Assembly (NCBI GenBank): GCA_963786945.1
Contig: CAWBAO010000006.1
Location: forward strand, 565,075-629,074
DNA from: JADKCZ01 sp963786945
Lineage (GTDB): Bacteria; Myxococcota; Myxococcia; Myxococcales; Anaeromyxobacteraceae
DNA length: 64,000 nt
Direction of reading: 5' to 3'
The position numbers and the translations under genes are program-made. Positions 27,585 to 36,807 of this stretch are shown in pieces. Within the stretch, counting starts at the first letter, position 1, and each line of letters opens with the position of its first letter. The notes beneath the pieces were generated by a model. It was not told the origin of the DNA, ran no database searches, and saw only the letters and a program-made list of their open reading frames with translations.

Positions 27585-28048
27585 GCGGCGCGGGGCTGCT
27601 GGTGCTCTGCCTCGGCAACCCGCTGCGGCGCGACGACGCCGTGGCGCTCCACGTGGCCCGGCGGCTCGAGGCCGCGCCGCCGCCGGGCGCCACCGTGAAG
27701 GTGAGCGCGCGGGCCGGGCTCTACCTGCTCGACGACATGGAGGGGTTCGAGGCGGTGGTGGTGGTGGACGCGGTCCAGACCGGCGCCCACCCGCCGGGCA
27801 CGGTCCACGCCCTGCCGCTGGAGTCGCTCCACTCGCCGGCCGGCCCGTCGCCGCACGCCATCGGCCTCCCCTCGGCGCTGGCGCTGGCCCGCGCCTCGGG
27901 GGCGCCGGTGCCGGGGCGGATCGAGCTGGTGCTGGTCGAGGTGGAGGTGCTCGACCAGGTCGGCGAGGGGCTGGCGCCGGCGGTGGCCGCGGCGGTCGAG
28001 CCGGCCGTCGAGGCGGTGAGGGCGGCGTGCGGGAGGTTGGGGGGGTAG
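27581..28048 (+). CDS. Hydrogenase maturation protease (HycI/FrcD family)
   Basis: A 155-residue protease of the family that cleaves the C-terminal extension of [NiFe] large subunits once the metal site is assembled. VLCLGNPLRRDDAVALHVAR near the start holds the first metal-sensing acid (Asp in the RDDA region). The second is in VVVVDAVQTGAHPPGTVH, and a His is expected in the SPHAIGLPSALAL segment, which is present. GTG start overlapping the large-subunit stop (GTGA). It is the last gene of the run; no hairpin with a T-tract follows it. Confidence 0.9.
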   Translation: MSGAGLLVLCLGNPLRRDDAVALHVARRLEAAPPPGATVKVSARAGLYLLDDMEGFEAVVVVDAVQTGAHPPGTVHALPLESLHSPAGPSPHAIGLPSALALARASGAPVPGRIELVLVEVEVLDQVGEGLAPAVAAAVEPAVEAVRAACGRLGG

Positions 28049-28329
28049 TCGCGGGCGGATTCGAGCGCGGCGGACGAGAGGCGCAGCGAGGGCTCCGCTC
28101 ATGCTGTCGCGAAGGCCGGGAAGCCTCTGCCCGGACTCAGCGTCCAGTCCAAACGTCTGGACTGGCCCTGGTCGGTGGCTCGGCTGGCCAGCGGCTCAAG
28201 CCTCCTGCAACTCCGCCGGAAATTCCTTGCACGTACCAAGAGTCCGGTTCTGACGCACGAACTCGAAATGACCCACCCCGCCCGGGATGGCGCTCCGCGC
28301 GACGGAGCGGAGCCCTCGCCGCCGGAGCT
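28049..28329. other. Intergenic region with repeat copy and low-GC islet
   Basis: A 281-base gap between the convergent hydrogenase and lepB genes. It holds the second copy of the 20-mer near-palindrome (28145-28164). A stretch of about 80 bases (around 28192-28272) is only about 55 percent GC, far below its surroundings. Read on the minus strand the islet is an open frame ending GTCKEFPAELQEA-stop, with no recognisable start. It looks like a gene remnant or repeat fragment; I cannot name its origin. Confidence 0.5.
28145..28164. repeat. 20-nt near-palindrome, copy 2
   Basis: Identical to 11109-11128. Here the arms extend to eight bases (CCAGTCCA / TGGACTGG, 28144-28165) around AACGTC. The copy is intergenic, so its conservation is not explained by protein coding. 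Confidence 0.8.
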
Positions 28330-29019
28330 CTAGTGCTGCACGCCGTGGAACATCCGGTTCCAGCGCGGTCCGCCCGGGCCCCAGGAGAAGAGCGCGACCC
28401 AGGCGCGCCCCTTGATCCGCCCCACCGGCACCGGCCCGAAGACGCGGCTGTCGGCCGAGTGGTCGCGGTGGTCCCCGGCGAGCCAGACGTGGCCGGCGGG
28501 CACCGCCTGCGGCACCACGTCGCCGCAGGGCCGGTCGGGGGTGCAGTGGGTGTGGTAGACGTGCCCGTCGAGCTTCTCGATGAAGTCGGTGCAGGGCTCC
28601 TCCACCCAGCCGCCGCGCTCCGGCCGGTTCCAGTAGGTGCAGGGGCCCGGCACCTCCCGGCGATCCACCGGCGTGCCGTTGACCACCAGGCGGCCGTCGC
28701 GGATCTCGACCACGTCCCCGGCCACGCCCACCACCCGCTTGATCAGGTCGTCGGCGCTGGCGCCGCCGTTGGGGTTGAGGAGGACCACGATGTCGCCGCG
28801 CTTGGGCGAGGCCCAGGTGAGCTGCGCCGTCGCGGTGAAGGGGAGGCGGGCGCCGTAGGCCCACTTCTCCACCACCACGTAGTCGCCGATCTGCAGCGTC
28901 GGCAGCATCGAGCCGGAGGGGATGTAGACCGCCTCGTAGAGGAACGTCCGGAAGGCCAGCACCGCGAGGATGGTGAAGACCCAGCCCTTCACCTCGCTCT
29001 TCAGCTTGTCGCGATCCAC
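28330..29019 (-). CDS. lepB: Signal peptidase I
   Basis: LepB removes signal peptides from secreted proteins at the outer face of the inner membrane. The 229-residue protein has one N-terminal membrane helix (WVFTILAVLAFRTFLYEAVY), then box B with the catalytic Ser37 (IPSGSMLPTL) and box D with the catalytic Lys94 (DDLIKRVVGVAGD). The closing box E GDHRDHSADSRVFGPV (GDNxxxSxDSR type) is clear. An insert with paired cysteines (PGPCTYWNRPE, EEPCTDF, THCTPDRPCGD) lies at about 120-165. It is downstream of, and on the same strand as, the export operon. Confidence 0.95.
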   Translation of the reverse strand: MDRDKLKSEVKGWVFTILAVLAFRTFLYEAVYIPSGSMLPTLQIGDYVVVEKWAYGARLPFTATAQLTWASPKRGDIVVLLNPNGGASADDLIKRVVGVAGDVVEIRDGRLVVNGTPVDRREVPGPCTYWNRPERGGWVEEPCTDFIEKLDGHVYHTHCTPDRPCGDVVPQAVPAGHVWLAGDHRDHSADSRVFGPVPVGRIKGRAWVALFSWGPGGPRWNRMFHGVQH

Positions 29020-29032
29020 TCGGCTGCCGCTC

Positions 29033-30268
29033 CTATTCGGTCCGCATCGCCTCGACGGGGTCCAGGCGGGACGCCCGGGCGGCGGGGTAGATGCCGAACA
29101 GCAGCCCAGCCCCGCACGCGGTGACCAGCGACAGTACCACCGCCCACGCGGGGATGCTCGTCGGAACCGCCATCACCTCGCGCAGCCCCACCGCCACGCC
29201 GGCCCCCAGCAGCACGCCCAGCAGGCCGCCCAGCGCCGAGAGCGTCACCGCCTCGAAGAGGAACTGGGCGAGGATGCGGCTGCGCCGCGCCCCCAGCGCC
29301 TTGCGGACGCCGATCTCGCGGGTGCGCTCGGTCACCGAGACCAGCATGATGTTCATGATGCCGATGCCGCCGACCAGCAGCGCCAGCGCGCAGACGCCGA
29401 AGGTGGCCGCGCCGATCATGGAGATGAGCTGGTCGAGGGTCTCGGTGGCCGACTCGTTGGTGAAGTAGTCGAAGTCGTTCTCGTCGCCGGGGGCCAGGCC
29501 GCGCAGCCGCCGCAGCGTGGTCACCACCTCGTCGATGGCCTTGGGCATGTCCTCGGGCGAGGTGGCCACCAGCGCCACGTTGTTGTTGACGTTGCGGCCG
29601 AAGGCCACCTCGTAGGCCGGCCACGGCATCACCGTCCAGATGTCCTTGGACCGCAGCCCCAGCACGCTGCCCTGGCGCTGGCCCACCCCCACCACCTCGA
29701 AGGGCGTGCCGCGCAGCCGGACCTCCTGGCCCAGCGGCGAGCGCCCCGGGAAGAGCAGGTCGGCCACGTCGGGGCCCAGCACCGCCACCCGCCGCCCCAG
29801 CGCGATGTCGCTGTCGGTGATGAAGCGCCCCTCGGCGATGGAGACGCCGTTGGCCTCCATGTAGTCGGGGAGCACGCCCCCCACGTCCACGACCTGCTTG
29901 GTGGCCCGCTCGCGGGTGGCCACGATCTCGGGCCGGTTGGGGTACTCCTCGATCGAGACCAGGCGGATGTGGGGCAGGCCGCGCAGCCCCTCGCCCTGCT
30001 CGCGGGTGATGGGGCGGCGCTGCTCGTACTTGCGCCAGTCGCGGCGCGCGAAGCTGCCGGGGGCCGGCCACTTCTGCACCTGGAAGGTGCCGGGGCCGAG
30101 CATGGCGAAGTCGGTGGTGACCTTGAGCCGCAGCCCCTCGGTGAGCGACATCATCGCCACCACCGTGCCGGCGCCGATGACGATGCCGAGCAGCGTGAGC
30201 AGCGAGCGGAGCGGGTTGGCGCGCAGCGTGCCCAGCGCCATGGTCACGTTGTCGAGGAGCTGGGTCAT
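29033..30268 (-). CDS. MacB-type ABC transporter permease (second)
   Basis: A 411-residue FtsX/MacB permease: an N-terminal membrane helix (LRANPLRSLLTLLGIVIGAG), a large periplasmic MacB core domain (about 45-270), then three C-terminal helices. The signature GGIGIMNIMLVSVTERTREI is present, with KALGARRSRILAQFLFEAV just after it and a closing SRLDPVEAMRTE. It overlaps the upstream permease gene by four bases (ATGA) and lies last in the tripartite export operon. It has no ATPase domain and must use the separate ATPase at 31557-32294. The substrate is unknown. Confidence 0.88.
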   Translation of the reverse strand: MTQLLDNVTMALGTLRANPLRSLLTLLGIVIGAGTVVAMMSLTEGLRLKVTTDFAMLGPGTFQVQKWPAPGSFARRDWRKYEQRRPITREQGEGLRGLPHIRLVSIEEYPNRPEIVATRERATKQVVDVGGVLPDYMEANGVSIAEGRFITDSDIALGRRVAVLGPDVADLLFPGRSPLGQEVRLRGTPFEVVGVGQRQGSVLGLRSKDIWTVMPWPAYEVAFGRNVNNNVALVATSPEDMPKAIDEVVTTLRRLRGLAPGDENDFDYFTNESATETLDQLISMIGAATFGVCALALLVGGIGIMNIMLVSVTERTREIGVRKALGARRSRILAQFLFEAVTLSALGGLLGVLLGAGVAVGLREVMAVPTSIPAWAVVLSLVTACGAGLLFGIYPAARASRLDPVEAMRTE

Positions 30269-31556
30269 TCGTAGCGCAGCGCCTCCACCGGATCGAGGTT
30301 GGCGGCCCGCCAGGCCGGCCAGATGCCGAAGAGCAGCCCCACCATGGCCGAGAACCCCAGCCCCAGCGCCACCGCCGAGGGGGTGACCGCCGCCGCCAGC
30401 GGCGAGAGCAGCGCCACCACCACCGCCACGCCCAGGCCGAGGCCGGTGCCCACCGCCCCGCCCATGGCGGCCACCACCGACGACTCGATGAGGAACTGCA
30501 GGAGGATGGTGCGCTTGCGCGCCCCCAGCGCCCGGCGCACGCCAATCTCGCGGGTCCGCTCGGTCACCGAGACCAGCATGATGTTCATGATGCCGATGCC
30601 GCCGACGATGAGCGTGATCAGGCCGACGCCCACCGCCACCCCGTAGAGGGCGCCGGTGAGCTGGTCGTAGAGCTTGAGGAACTGGTCCTGCCGGTTGATG
30701 GAGAAGTCGTCCGGCTTCTCCGGGGGCACCCGCCGCACCCGGCGCATGATCCCGACCAGCTCGTCCTCCAGCGCCGAGAGCCGCCCCGGCGCCGAGGTGA
30801 CGGCGATGGTGATGGAGCGCTTGCCCCCCATGTCGCGCAGGAAGGTGGTGAAGGGGATGGTGACGTTGGTGTCGAGGTCCATCCCCAGCATCCGCCCGCG
30901 CCGCGCCAGCACGCCGATGACGGTGTAGGGATCGCCGCGCACCCGCACCCGCTTCCCCAGCACCTGCTCCCAGGGCACCTTGGGGAAGAGCCGGTCGGCC
31001 ACGTCGGACCCCAGCACCACCACGCTGCGCGAGAGCTCGACGTCGGAGGGGCCGAGGAAGCGGCCGGCCGCCACGGTGCCGCCGCCGGTCTGCAGGTAGC
31101 GCTCGTTGGTCCCGGTGCAGCGGATGTTGGACAGCTCCTCGTCGCCGGCGGCCACCATCACGCTCCGCCCGGCCATGGGGGCCACCGCCAGCGCCTCGGT
31201 GGCCTCGCGCTCGACCGCCTCCAGCTCGGTGCGCCCCATGTTCTTGCGGTTGCGCATGGTCCACCAGTCGTCGCGGGTGTTGAGCCACTGCCACTTGTCG
31301 ACGTAGAGGGTGTGGGCGCCGAGGTTGCCGATCTGCGAGGCGAAGCTCTGGTTGAGCCCCTGGATGATGGCGACGATGGCGATCACCGTCATCACGCCGA
31401 TGACGATGCCCAGCGTGGTGAGGAACGACCGCAGGTGGTTCCCGGCCAGCGAGGAGAGGGCGATGCGGATGCCCTCCACCCACTCCGAGGCGGTGCGGCG
31501 CCAGGCGCGCCGCAGCCCGGCCAGCGCGGTCACGGCCCGGGACTGCGCCGGCACGG

Positions 31557-31560
<4 letters not shown>
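30265..31560 (-). CDS. MacB-type ABC transporter permease (first)
   Basis: A 431-residue paralogue of the preceding permease, with the same layout. It has an N-terminal helix (HLRSFLTTLGIVIGVMTVIA), a periplasmic core domain, GGIGIMNIMLVSVTERTREI, RRALGARKRTILLQFLIESS and the ending AANLDPVEALRYE. GTG start overlaps the ATPase gene stop (GTGA). Having two permeases beside one ATPase suggests a heterodimeric MacB-like transporter rather than the usual homodimer of fused ATPase-permease chains. Confidence 0.88.
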
Positions 31561-32290
<730 letters not shown>

Positions 32291-32294
<4 letters not shown>

Positions 32295-33640
32295 GGCGCC
32301 TTCGCCTTCCCCTTGTCGTCCTCGGCCGCCTTGCCGGCGGGGGTCTCGACGGTCACCTTCTTGCCGTCGGCGAGGTCCTTGGAGAGCACGCGGTAGGGGC
32401 CGTCCACCACCACCTCGCCCTCCTTCACCCCGGAGACCAGCTCGATCTCGGTGTCGGAGGCCAGGCCGGTCTCCACCGGGCGCACCTTGGCCGTGCCGTC
32501 CACCACCACGAAGACCACCTTCTGCAGCTTCTCCTTCCTGGCCTTCTTGCCCGGCACGGCCGGGGCCTGCGGCTGCGGCCCGGCCTGCTCGGGCGAGCCT
32601 CCGGGCGGCGCCAGGTCGCGCTCGCTGCGGACGGTGACCGCCTGGATGGGCACGATCACGGCGTCGCCGCGGGTGTCGGTGGAGACCGACGCCTGGGCGC
32701 TCATGCCGGGCAGCGCGCCGGGGACCTGGTCGACCAGCGCCAGGCGGACCACGAAGGTGGTCACCTCCTGCTCGGTGCCGGCGTTCTTGATGGTGGCGTT
32801 CCTGGCCACCTCCACCACCTGCGCCTTGAACTTGCGCTCCGGGAAGGCGTCGATCTCGATCTCCGCCAGGTCGCCCTCCTTGACGTAGACCACCTCGTGC
32901 TCGCCCACCTCCATCTTCATCTCCATCTTGGAGAGGGTGGAGATGACCATCAGCACGTCCTCGGAGAAGTCGGAGCCACGCACCCGCTCGCCCACCTGCT
33001 TGAGCCGCTGGGTGACGATGCCGTCCATGGGGGCGGTGATGGTGGTGAGCGAGAACTGGTGGCGGGCCTCGCGCAGCGAGGCGTCGGCCTGGGCCAGCCG
33101 CTGCTCGGCGGAGGCGGCCTGGGCGCGGGCGCCGTCGAGCTCGGCGTGGGCCTTCTCGGCCTCGGCGGCGCTGGCGTTCTGCGAGGCCACCAGCCGGTCC
33201 ACCCGGGCGGCCTCGGCGGCCAGCTGGGCGACGCGGACGCGCTGCACCTCGACGTCGGCGGCGGCGCTGTTGCGGGCCGCCTCCGCCTGGTTGAGCTGGG
33301 CGCCGTAGCGGCGGGCGTCGATGTGCCCCAGGACCTGGCCGCGCGTCACCTTGTCGCCCTCGCGGATGGTGAGGTCGATGAGGTCGCCGGTGATGTTGGA
33401 GGAGAGCTTCACCTCGGTGGCGGCCTGCAGCTTGCCGCCGGCGGTGACGATCCGGGTGATGGTCCCCTTGCGCGCCGCGGTGGCCTGGACCTTGGTGGGC
33501 GGCTCCATCTTGGGCTTGAGCGAGGCGGCCACCACGCCGGCGATGGCCAGCACGAAGAGGACGGCGAAGATCCGCTTGGGCCAGCTCATGCGGACGGCGG
33601 TGGGGGCGGGCGGGGCGGGCGGCATGGTCTGGGCGTCCAT
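32291..33640 (-). CDS. MacA/RND-type periplasmic adaptor
   Basis: The 449-residue membrane fusion protein has an N-terminal membrane anchor (IFAVLFVLAIAGVVAASLKP) and a lipoyl/barrel-sandwich half-motif (GGKLQAATEVKLSSNITGDL, DKVTRGQVLGHIDARRYGAQ). A long alpha-helical hairpin follows (about 100-200, Ala/Glu-rich coiled coil), then the second half (ITAPMDGIVTQRLKQVGERV). It would bridge the permeases to the TolC-like channel encoded just upstream. An insert rich in Pro/Gln/Lys (PGGSPEQAGPQPQAPAVPG) splits the C-terminal domain. Confidence 0.9.
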
Positions 33641-34987
33641 CTAGATGGCTCCTCCGACGGCGCGCGCCAGGTCGGCGGTGGCGACGGCGTGGTCGATGCG
33701 GGCTTGCACGAGCGAGAGCTCGGCCTGGGTGAGCTTCAGGGAGGCGTCGCGGACCTCGAGCTGCGAGGCCAGCCCGGCCTCGAGCCGCTGCCGGGCCAGC
33801 GACAGCGACTGCTCGGAGGCGGTGAGGTTGTCGGCGGCCAGCGAGACCTGGCGGGCCAGGGCGACCACCGCCTGGCGGGCGCCGGCGATCTGCCCGGCCA
33901 CGTCGTCGATGGTCTTGGCGGCGCTGGCCCGGGCCCGGGCCAGCCCGGCCTCGGCGCGGACCACCGAGGCCTCGGTGGAGCGCCCCTCGAAGAGGTTCCA
34001 GGAGAGCACCAGGCCGATGGTGGCGTTGTAGTCCTTGGTGGGATCGCCCACCACGCCGCCGTCGCCGGTGGCGTTGTAGCCGCTGCGGGCGTAGGTGGCC
34101 TGCGCCGCCAGGGTGGGCCAGTAGCCGCCGCGGGACGCGCCCACCGAGGCGTCGGCCGCCTCGACCTGGGCCTGGGCGGCCGCCAGCGACGGGCGCCGCT
34201 CGCGGGCCTGCGCCATCAGGCTCTCCATCGGGGGCGGCTCGCCGCCGGGCACCCCGGGGGCCTCCAGCCCCGCCGGGGCCACCACCTCGATGGCCTCGTC
34301 GCCGGGCCGGCCGAGGACCAGGGCCAGGTCGGACCGGGCCTGGACCAGCCGGGTGCGGGCCTGCTCCACGGCGATCCGGTCGTTGCCCAGGTTGACGCGG
34401 GCGGTGAAGGTGTCGAGCTTCTGGGCGCGGCCGGCGGCGAAGAGGGCGTCGGCCCGCTCCACCAGCTCGGCGCTGCGCTGGGCCGACTTCTCCAGCACCC
34501 GCAGCGACCGCTCCGCCTTGAGCAGCTCGTAGAAGCGGCGGGTCACCTCGAAGGCCACCGTCAGCCGGGACTCGTCGTAGGTGCGGGTGGCGGCCCGGGC
34601 GGCGGCCTTGGTCGAGGTGCGGCGCTTGAAGGCCGGGAGATCGAAGATGGGCTGCGTCAGGCTGAGGCTGAAGGTGTAGGCGCCGTAGTCGGAGGCGCCG
34701 GCCGGCGGGATGACGAAGCCGGTGGTGGGGTCGACCCGGGAGACCGAGCTGGCGCCGAAGTACTGGCGGCCGCCGCTGGCGTTGAGGTCGAGGCGCGGCA
34801 GCACGCCCTGGAGGGAGCCGAGCTGGTCGGCGCCGGCCAGGTCGGCGTCGGCCTTGGCGATGACCAGGTCGTGGCTCTGGCCCGAGGCCAGCGCCAGGGC
34901 GTCGTCGAGCGTGAGGGGGGCGGCGACGGCGCCGAGCGGCGCCGCCAGGGCGAGGGCGAGCAGGGTCCGGATCATGGTCATGGTCAT
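33641..34987 (-). CDS. TolC-family outer membrane efflux protein
   Basis: A 448-residue outer-membrane channel protein: signal peptide (MIRTLLALALAAPLGAVAAP), then LTLDDALALASGQSHDLVIA and the two-fold repeated coiled-coil pattern of the family. Elements include SLTQPIFDLPAFKRR, the second-half LSWNLFEGRSTEASVVRAEA and AGLASQLEVRDASLKLTQAE. Three closely spaced ATG codons (34987, 34981 and one more) are possible starts; the first overlaps the YIP1-family gene stop. With the adaptor, ATPase and two permeases it completes a tripartite exporter. Confidence 0.9.
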   Translation of the reverse strand: MTMTMIRTLLALALAAPLGAVAAPLTLDDALALASGQSHDLVIAKADADLAGADQLGSLQGVLPRLDLNASGGRQYFGASSVSRVDPTTGFVIPPAGASDYGAYTFSLSLTQPIFDLPAFKRRTSTKAAARAATRTYDESRLTVAFEVTRRFYELLKAERSLRVLEKSAQRSAELVERADALFAAGRAQKLDTFTARVNLGNDRIAVEQARTRLVQARSDLALVLGRPGDEAIEVVAPAGLEAPGVPGGEPPPMESLMAQARERRPSLAAAQAQVEAADASVGASRGGYWPTLAAQATYARSGYNATGDGGVVGDPTKDYNATIGLVLSWNLFEGRSTEASVVRAEAGLARARASAAKTIDDVAGQIAGARQAVVALARQVSLAADNLTASEQSLSLARQRLEAGLASQLEVRDASLKLTQAELSLVQARIDHAVATADLARAVGGAI

Positions 34988-35733
34988 CAGGCGCCCCCGA
35001 CGTGGCTGCGGGCGGCGGCCAGCGCGGCGGCCGGGGCGATGCGCAGCAGGCCGACGAAGGCCAGCCAGAGCACGACGGTCACCGCGGTGGCGCGGCGGGG
35101 CGAGGCGCCGGAGAGGCGCGCCATGCCCATGGCCACCAGCGCCAGCGACCAGAAGGAGAAGAGGTCGAAGGAGGCGGCGGCCGCCAGCGCCACCGGCGAG
35201 GCCTGCTCGGGCAGGAAGGCGGCCAGGCTCGACGGCAGCAGGCGCGTGAGGGCCTCGGGATCGATGGGCGCCTTCATGAAGATGGCCGGCAGCATCAGGA
35301 GCGGCGCCAGCAGCGTCGGCAGCAGGCCGTGGGCGGCCACCGCCAGCGTCCCCCTGAACGGCGGCGAGGTCCCGGCCACCTTGAAGCCGAGCCAGAGGAA
35401 GAAGGCGGCCACCAGCACCGAGAGGGCCGGGCTGAAGGCCGAGCCGGCGTAGACGCCGATGCTCCCCACCTTGCGGGCCTGCTCGACCTTCTCCTCGCGC
35501 TGGAAGGGGGTCATCTCGGCGGCCTCCGGCGACATCTCCAGCTGCCGGGTGGCGGCCCTGGCGAAGTCGAGGCGGGGGACCGCGGCGGCGGAGAAGAGGA
35601 TCGAGGCCACGGTGGCGATGAGGATGGCCACCAGGCTGCGCCGGCGGGCCACGACGAGGTCGAGGCCGCGGCGCGGCGAGGTGAGGACGGCCACGGCGGC
35701 GGCGCCGTCTTCTCTGAGTTCGGTGCGGGACAT
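34987..35733 (-). CDS. YIP1-like multi-pass membrane protein
   Basis: A 248-residue membrane protein. A cytoplasmic N-terminus (about 30 residues) is followed by a helix (LVAILIATVASILFSAAAVP), a polar periplasmic segment with EMTPFQREEKVEQARKVG, and four to five more hydrophobic segments. The pattern fits the Yip1 superfamily of uncharacterised inner-membrane proteins. It is the first gene of the export operon and overlaps the TolC-like gene. It may modulate the exporter, but no function is established. Confidence 0.7.
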   Translation of the reverse strand: MSRTELREDGAAAVAVLTSPRRGLDLVVARRRSLVAILIATVASILFSAAAVPRLDFARAATRQLEMSPEAAEMTPFQREEKVEQARKVGSIGVYAGSAFSPALSVLVAAFFLWLGFKVAGTSPPFRGTLAVAAHGLLPTLLAPLLMLPAIFMKAPIDPEALTRLLPSSLAAFLPEQASPVALAAAASFDLFSFWSLALVAMGMARLSGASPRRATAVTVVLWLAFVGLLRIAPAAALAAARSHVGGA

Positions 35734-35866
35734 GATGGGCTCGTGCCCCCTACGTAGCGGGGCGAGGGCTATTTCGCCGCCGGATGCGGCGTGATCCCCG
35801 GCGCGGGGGCCGGAGAAGAAGAGAGTCGGCTCGGGCCTCCCCGTGACATGGGAAAAGCCGAGGAAT

Positions 35867-36739
35867 TCAGGGTGCCAAGGGGGGCAGGATCGCCAGCCGG
35901 GCGCGGTTGTCCGGAACCGCGAAGACGGCCAGCCCGACGAGGGGGCGCGAGGAGGCGCGCCGCTGGTGCTCCACGAACCCGGCCAGCGGCTCCTCCACCA
36001 CCCGCATGACGCTGGGGGAGGCGCTGGCGTGGCGGATCCAGCGGCGCCCCTTCTTCACCACCACCAGGCCGCCGTGGGTGATCCGCGTCACCTGGTCGGG
36101 CCGCTCGGCACGGACCACCCAGATCACGGCGCCGTCGGGGAGGCGGGGCTCGACCGCGCCCACCGAGGCGGTCGGGACCACCTCGGTCGCGAAGCGGCCG
36201 ACGGGGAGCTGCGGGGCCGGGACGCCGTGGAGCCCGTGGCCGCGCCGGGCCAGCTGCGCCCAGCGGTCGCGGTCGTAGACGGACGCCACCTCGAGGGTGG
36301 CGTCGCCGGCCAGCTCCCGCGAGATGGGGCGGATCCACCCCTTCTCCACGTTCCGCGGGATCCACTGCGACAGCACCTCGTGATCGCGGTCGGCGATGTC
36401 GATGGCCCGGCCGTAGCGGATGTCGTCGAGGGCGCGGCGCACCTCGTCCTCGCTCGACCCGGCGCCGAGCGCCACGGCGGTCTCCACGAAGGTGACGCAG
36501 TCGAAGGCGTCGAGCCGGAAGCGCGGGTCCGGGTCGGGGCCGCGCCCCTCGCCGAGCGGTCCGAGCCGGTACCGGGTGCCGAGGAGGGGCGCCGAGGCGG
36601 CGGCGGCGCGCGGGCCACCGGCGGGTGCCTCCCCGGCGGCGGTGAGCAGCGCCGCCAGGCGGCCGGGGAGGGGGCCGGCGGACAGCAGCAGGGCGGCGGC
36701 GAGCGCGAGCACCACCCGGGGAGCATACCCGCTGGCCAT
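35867..36739 (-). CDS. DUF1460 protein (amidase-like, NlpC/P60 fold)
   Basis: A 290-residue secreted protein with signal peptide (MASGYAPRVVLALAAALLLS) and a DUF1460 domain. LDAFDCVTFVETAVAL carries the expected catalytic cysteine, the segment DDIRYGRAIDIADRDHEVLS leads to WIPRNVEKGWIR, and ITHGGLVVVKKGRRWIRHAS carries the histidine. Structures of DUF1460 proteins show an NlpC/P60-like cysteine peptidase or amidase fold, suggesting action on peptidoglycan peptides; the substrate is unproven here. The start at 36739 is chosen because it begins the signal peptide; an upstream ATG at 36778 would add 13 polar residues. It is divergent from the ketopantoate reductase gene. Confidence 0.85.
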   Translation of the reverse strand: MASGYAPRVVLALAAALLLSAGPLPGRLAALLTAAGEAPAGGPRAAAASAPLLGTRYRLGPLGEGRGPDPDPRFRLDAFDCVTFVETAVALGAGSSEDEVRRALDDIRYGRAIDIADRDHEVLSQWIPRNVEKGWIRPISRELAGDATLEVASVYDRDRWAQLARRGHGLHGVPAPQLPVGRFATEVVPTASVGAVEPRLPDGAVIWVVRAERPDQVTRITHGGLVVVKKGRRWIRHASASPSVMRVVEEPLAGFVEHQRRASSRPLVGLAVFAVPDNRARLAILPPLAP

Positions 36740-36807
36740 GGCCGGTGGCGCATGCCAGGTAGAATGACGGCGCCCCACCGCGCGTGGGGCGCCGGGAGGA
36801 GATGGTC

